Part shown: one piece after another, positions 59,641 to 64,000 of the stretch | Layout: the number at the start of each line of letters is the position of its first letter | Numbering within the stretch: position 1 is the first letter of the stretch | From: Termitomyces sp. T153 | Taxonomy: Eukaryota; Basidiomycota; Agaricomycetes; Agaricales; Lyophyllaceae | DNA: 64,000 nucleotides | Assembly: GCA_018296165.2 (NCBI GenBank) | Contig: JACKQL020000032.1 | Span: 1 to 64,000, forward strand | Direction of reading: 5' to 3' | Notes under the pieces: model-generated | Database searches by the model: none | Seen by the model: the letters and a program-made list of their open reading frames with translations, nothing else | Told to the model about the DNA's origin: nothing | Position numbers and translations under genes: made by a program

Positions 59641-62600
59641 CTATGAGAGTTTAGCTTTCTTCGTCGGTTGAGGTGTCCCCTTTTCGCCATCTTTTCTCTT
59701 CTTTGAGGAACCAAATTTCCAAGATTCCATCATCTCGTTGAATTTACTCCGAAAGCTGACTGCAATTTGGCCAACTTCTGACTCGAGACCATTGAAGGTA
59801 ATCGCGTTGTCCAGCATGAGATCAATGTCAGCTGTAAAGGCTTCCACAGCATCGTGCTTGTCAGCCTCGAGCTTCTGTCGGATGGTACGGAGATCACGAG
59901 CGTTCTTCTTAGGTATAACGTCAAAATAGGTTGGAATACCCAACAAGACGGGATCGACAGGCTCCCGGAAAACCCACGAGCTGGACATTGATTGGTAAGT
60001 TCTTCAAGAGGAAATGGACGATGTAAACTAAACCTACATTGGATCTTTGACCAAGGCAGTCATAACACCGAGTAGGCCACGTTTCTCTACCCAAGAAAGT
60101 TTTTTCTCCAAAGCTTTCACCCATTCCTTCTTGAAAACCTTTTCGCAAACGTCTGTGCATGTTATCGGGAATGTACCAGGAGGGTTGAATTGACGGCAGT
60201 TGCTGAAGACCAGCTCGACGTCTTTTGCAAAATCCTCCATTGTGACGTACTTGTTCTGACCAAGTTTTATCATTATAGTGCCGAAATCCATAGGATGAGC
60301 GATTTCTTCTAGGTACCTGAGATGATGATGACGAGTTACGAGTCTGATACTGATTCAAAAAGGTAACCAAGGCTTACGTAGGACAGCCATCTGCGATGGG
60401 ATCGACAGGGCGAGAGAAGATTCCGGCCTCCGGAAGCTTGTTCAGTATCTTCATGAGGTCTCTGCATTTCTTTTCGTTGATTGGAGTTGCACCCGGAGAT
60501 GACTTTGATTTTTGGGGAGGAGGGGTAGGTACAGGCACAGTCGCTGAAGGTAGTTCCTTTTCCTTGCCTTTGAGGCTTACACGAGGGGTATCAGCATGAA
60601 CTTCCACTACTTTATCTTTCTTCGGCTTGTGTGATGAAGCAGGGTTCAGGACAGATGACGGGATGGATGGTGGACTCTGTTTGGATGTCGATGAGGTAAT
60701 CACTCTGGACGACGTAGATGGAACAACGAGTTTGACTTTACTGACGGCAGACGAGGATGGCCCAGGAGGAGAAGGACGTTCCTTTTTCGATGGTGTGGCA
60801 AGGGCAAGTATATCATCTTCGCTATGAGCATCAATCTTCTTCCTTTTGCCTGAAATGCCATTGACAGGTTGTTTGTCTCTTTCTTTTTCCGCAGTATGAC
60901 GATGACGCATTTCGTCTTGCTCTCGTTCAATAGCCAAAACCTCTTGCAATATGTCATGAGAACCATCATCAACATACGGAGGGGGTGGAGCGTCAAGTGG
61001 AGCTTGTTCGACATTTGGGGGGACAGACGGCGGTACGGGACTCTTGATCTTTCGCGGGCGAGGTTTAGCTGGAGGTGCCGGAGTTTCAACTTTGGTCTGA
61101 GAACCCACTTTAAGCTTAATAGTTGGTCGCACTGGAGGAGCTGCAGCAGGTGATGGAGAGGGGAAGGCTTTGGGAATAGGTGGTAAGTTTCGCGGAGGCG
61201 CGGGAGGCGCAGCATCCACAGTCGCCATCTGGGCTTTATTGTTATTACTAACAATTTCCAAAGTCTTATTGATGATCAGCCATTCTAGGATCACCATGTT
61301 AGTTTCTCTATAATCCAAATTGATAGAAACCTACGTTTCTCAAAGAAGATTTCAAGATTAATAGCCTCATTATGGACATAGCTCCCTGCAGTGTTATAAA
61401 GCTTTGCGTTGGAGATCATCAAACGGAAGTCCGCTGCAAATGCGACTCGGTCCTTATACATGCCCTCTTCCAACTTGGCACCCATGGTACTAAGATCCAT
61501 AGGATTTTTGATGACATCGAAATAGCTGAGAAGGTATCAGAAAAAATTCAGGCTGCTCGACTGGGGGCGTACTTGGGTGCATGATCCCTAATAGGGTCAA
61601 CCGGCTGGTTGAATATAAAAGCAGATTTATTCGCTTTTAGCTTCTTCAAGGCGTTGCGACAGACACGTAGATCGGTGACAGGCATTCCGCCTGACTGAGC
61701 CTTCGATAAGTGGGTGGGCTTTGTATACAAAGTCTGGGTGGTCTTAGGAGGTCTGGAGGGCTTGACTTTGTTCTTGGAGACAGTCAGCGGCGGAGGTGCG
61801 GTGAAAGCGACATTTTTCCTTGTTTCGCCACGCGGGGTAGCCGGAGTTTGTGGTACAGGATCGGGCGCAGGACTAGCATGTAATCTTAGCTTTGTAGGCA
61901 CGTTGAGCGAAGTCAAAGGACTCTTCGGAGGAGGACCACCAGATTTGATCGTCCTTACTGCCTTAGTTGGAACCTTGGGAGCGGGTATTTGGGGGGTGAC
62001 ATCTATGACCGGAGTGCTAGGGATGTGTATTTTCACAGTCGGAGGCGTCTCTTCGATTGGGCGAATAAGAAGGTCAGCAAGCTTGAGGAGGCACCAGCGA
62101 ACTTCCTGGTCAATATCAGACGCCCTGCGGAAAAGATGGCAAAGATGAGAAGAACAGAGCAGAAGAAACACAGATGAGGGCATACAATGCGATGGGCATG
62201 AGAAATTCTCGCAGGACCTCGTTCTTTCCAACCTCGCGATCCTTTCGAAGAACTTTGATCATAGCATCAAGTTCACTCTTCTTTGTTTCCTTTGCTTTCT
62301 CAGGGAGAGTCCCGTCCTCCTCGATGAGTAAAGACTCGGTTTCTTTCAAGCTGGACTTCATTTCCCCCATCTGCGCGAGCAGAACCAAACTGTGGCAAGC
62401 AGTACGGGCAACGTGTCGTCTGACGACTCTTGAAGAATCGTTCGCCATGACAGCAAAGACGTAACGCATAATCGACGGAGTATACCACTTTGTGAGAAAG
62501 AGGCCATCGAATGCAGCAACGCGAACCTGAGTATAGTTACCTTCCCTATAAAGAAGGCTCAATATAATCTCTGAATGAGCCTTAGCAAACATACCGAGTC

Positions 62601-63991
62601 AGTGGGAAGGACACGCGAGGGTGGTTTGGAATAAGGCCTGCAACACCGAGAACCATGTGAAACTAGTGAAATCGAGTCTTAGTAAATTATGTGACCTCAT
62701 TGTACTCGAGGGACGTCATGCTGACCTCTAATGCCGCAATGGTCACACAGTTGTGAGTAGAGGGTATGAGTCGGTCCATGCTCCGATAACGGTCTACTTC
62801 AATCACACTTTGCTTCAGGAGTTCAATATCTTCAGCAGTCTGCTCGTTTCGAACCTCTGAGGGAAGTAATTCCCCGCGTTCGGGCGGTGCAATAGAGACA
62901 GTTGCAGATGCCGCCGCTGCTATAATTGTGCAAATGTAATAGCCGTCCGAATACTAGCAGTTAAATCAGAAACTGTGGAACAAGCATTCTCAGCTTACAC
63001 TTACTGGATTGGCAGTATTGTCGTTGTAGCGCAGCTGGTCGATCAAAAACTGTCGTACAACGGACGGTGACTTGCCATTCTCAAAGCGTACGCGCGATAT
63101 TGCATTGATGAGGTTCTACAAGACCATTGCTTAGAAATCGTTTTTACGACAGATGAAGACGTACTTTCCGCACGAAATACTCGCCGAAGTCTGAAAATTC
63201 GTTAGGTTTCGGGACATAGGTATGGACGAATAAGTCTTGATTGGCATCTTCCGGGTCATAACAATAGCGTAGAAATAGCTTAAATAAATGAAATAGGCCG
63301 AGGAAGTCAAGTTTTCGGATTGCACACTAAATCGAGGTAAGTTACATTTGCTGGAAGAGACTATAATAGTGTTACGTACACTGACGAGGGCGAGGGCAGC
63401 TTCAGAACGTATACGGAAAAAGTAGTTAGACACAAGCACAGTCTTAGTGAGAGTGCTCGACACGATGGCAGTGGGTTTTTCAGCCAAGGCATAAATAGCC
63501 TGAATAGAAGAATAATAAGGTGCTCGCCAAGCCCAGGATTACCGCAGAGCACTTACCTCAAGTTGAGCAACAACATCTCTATCCCTCTGTAGCTGCGACA
63601 CCCACATGAAGTCCGGCTGGTCGAACTTGATATATGCAATCCATTCGAAATCAGCATCCATCCTTATCCATTCATAGGTCGCGCCACTCATCGTCCCCTC
63701 ATCTTCCTCTGTCCAATCCGCCACTTTCCAGTTCTCCCGCTCCTGCTCTTTCTCCCAAATTTCCAGACCGAAACCCATGTCGATCATCCCCATCGCCTCC
63801 GCAGCTTCCGCATCGCCGTCAGCAGCAGCTTGGGCAGCAGCCTGCCTTGCCAAGTAGCGCTTGGTATTTCGCCGTACACGTTTATACTTTGTGTTGAAAG
63901 GAACCTCGTAGCGTTTGAAGGGAGTTTTAATATCGAGAACATGTTCGTAAGGAGTGCCATCAGCTTCGTGTATTCGAATTGTCATTTGCCC
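59641..63991 (-). CDS. TAF2: TFIID subunit TAF2 with three C-terminal bromodomains (5' partial)
   Basis: The 5' part lies beyond the window; the first visible exon opens at an acceptor near 63992. Exons: 63991-63557, 63499-63380, 63326-63165, 63115-63005, 62953-62726, 62662-62595, 62545-62186, 62124-61573, 61525-61335, 61284-60378, 60316-60038 and 59980-59641; all GT-AG and in frame. TAF2 marks: RIHEADGTPYEHVLDIKTPF, RMDADFEWIAYIKFDQPDFM, WVSQLQRD, RVRFENGKSPSVVRQFLIDQ and RVAAFDGLFLTKWYTPSIMR. After a Pro/Lys-rich linker come three bromodomains: near 61650-61340 (PMDLST, acetyl-lysine Asn in AKLYN), 60480-60130 (PMDFGT, RQFN) and 60080-59700 (AITFN). The fusion is continuous through spliced exons with no stop. 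Animal and budding-yeast TAF2 lack bromodomains; there TAF1 or Bdf1 supply them. Confidence 0.9.
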
Positions 63992-64000
63992 CTAATTCAT

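Noticed and set aside
1..64000. CRISPR arrays, bacterial operons or replication origins
   Set aside because: No spaced direct repeats or bacterial signals; introns and gene content are eukaryotic.

Overview
The window is nuclear DNA of a filamentous basidiomycete, most likely an agaricomycete (mushroom-forming fungus). Evidence: about 50-nt GT-AG introns that chain into well-known eukaryotic proteins, close-packed host genes, and retrotransposon families of the type common in Agaricomycetes. The left 39.9 kb is a nest of LTR retrotransposons and the right 24 kb is gene-dense host DNA.

Left part. E1 (1-6129) is a Ty3/gypsy element cut by the window start by about 2 bp. Its gag-pol is collapsed, but an antisense spliced gene before the 3' LTR is intact. 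From 6130 to 13352 lie old, nearly CpG-free relics: a Ty1/copia pol plus LTR, a Ty3 gag-pol, and a second copia LTR plus gag. E3 (13353-25702, minus strand) is an old Ty3 element; its own antisense gene is interrupted by a solo LTR of the E1 family with a 5-bp target duplication. E2 (25836-36616) is a younger 10.8-kb chromodomain Ty3 element with two 1001-bp LTRs and a perfect 5-bp duplication GTGTC. It sits inside an older LTR fragment and is followed by a minus-strand copia relic (36661 to about 39925).

Three Ty3 families share one unusual layout: a gene on the opposite strand between pol and the 3' LTR, starting 170-215 bp inside the LTR. In E1 it is a clean 341-aa protein with two introns. 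In E2 the homologue also carries a Zn2Cys6-like cysteine cluster. E1 and E2 also seem to be self-primed: the sequence just downstream of the LTR TATA box is perfectly complementary (11 and 13 nt) to the sequence abutting the 5' LTR. The damage in the elements is mostly CpG transitions, including catalytic Asp to Asn changes in all three Ty3 reverse transcriptases.

Right part. Left to right: a small two-helix membrane protein (+), the tri-snRNP factor Sad1/USP39 (-), the mitoribosome assembly factor Rsm22/METTL17 (+), mitochondrial uL1 (-), a 2.3-kb gap, mitochondrial mL40 (+), COP9 signalosome subunit 2 (-), the PI3P 5-kinase Fab1 (+), and TFIID subunit TAF2 (-, 5' end outside the window). 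TAF2 ends in three bromodomains, a fusion absent from the animal and budding-yeast proteins. Genes are arranged as convergent and divergent pairs. Exon chains given for the host genes keep reading frame at every junction.
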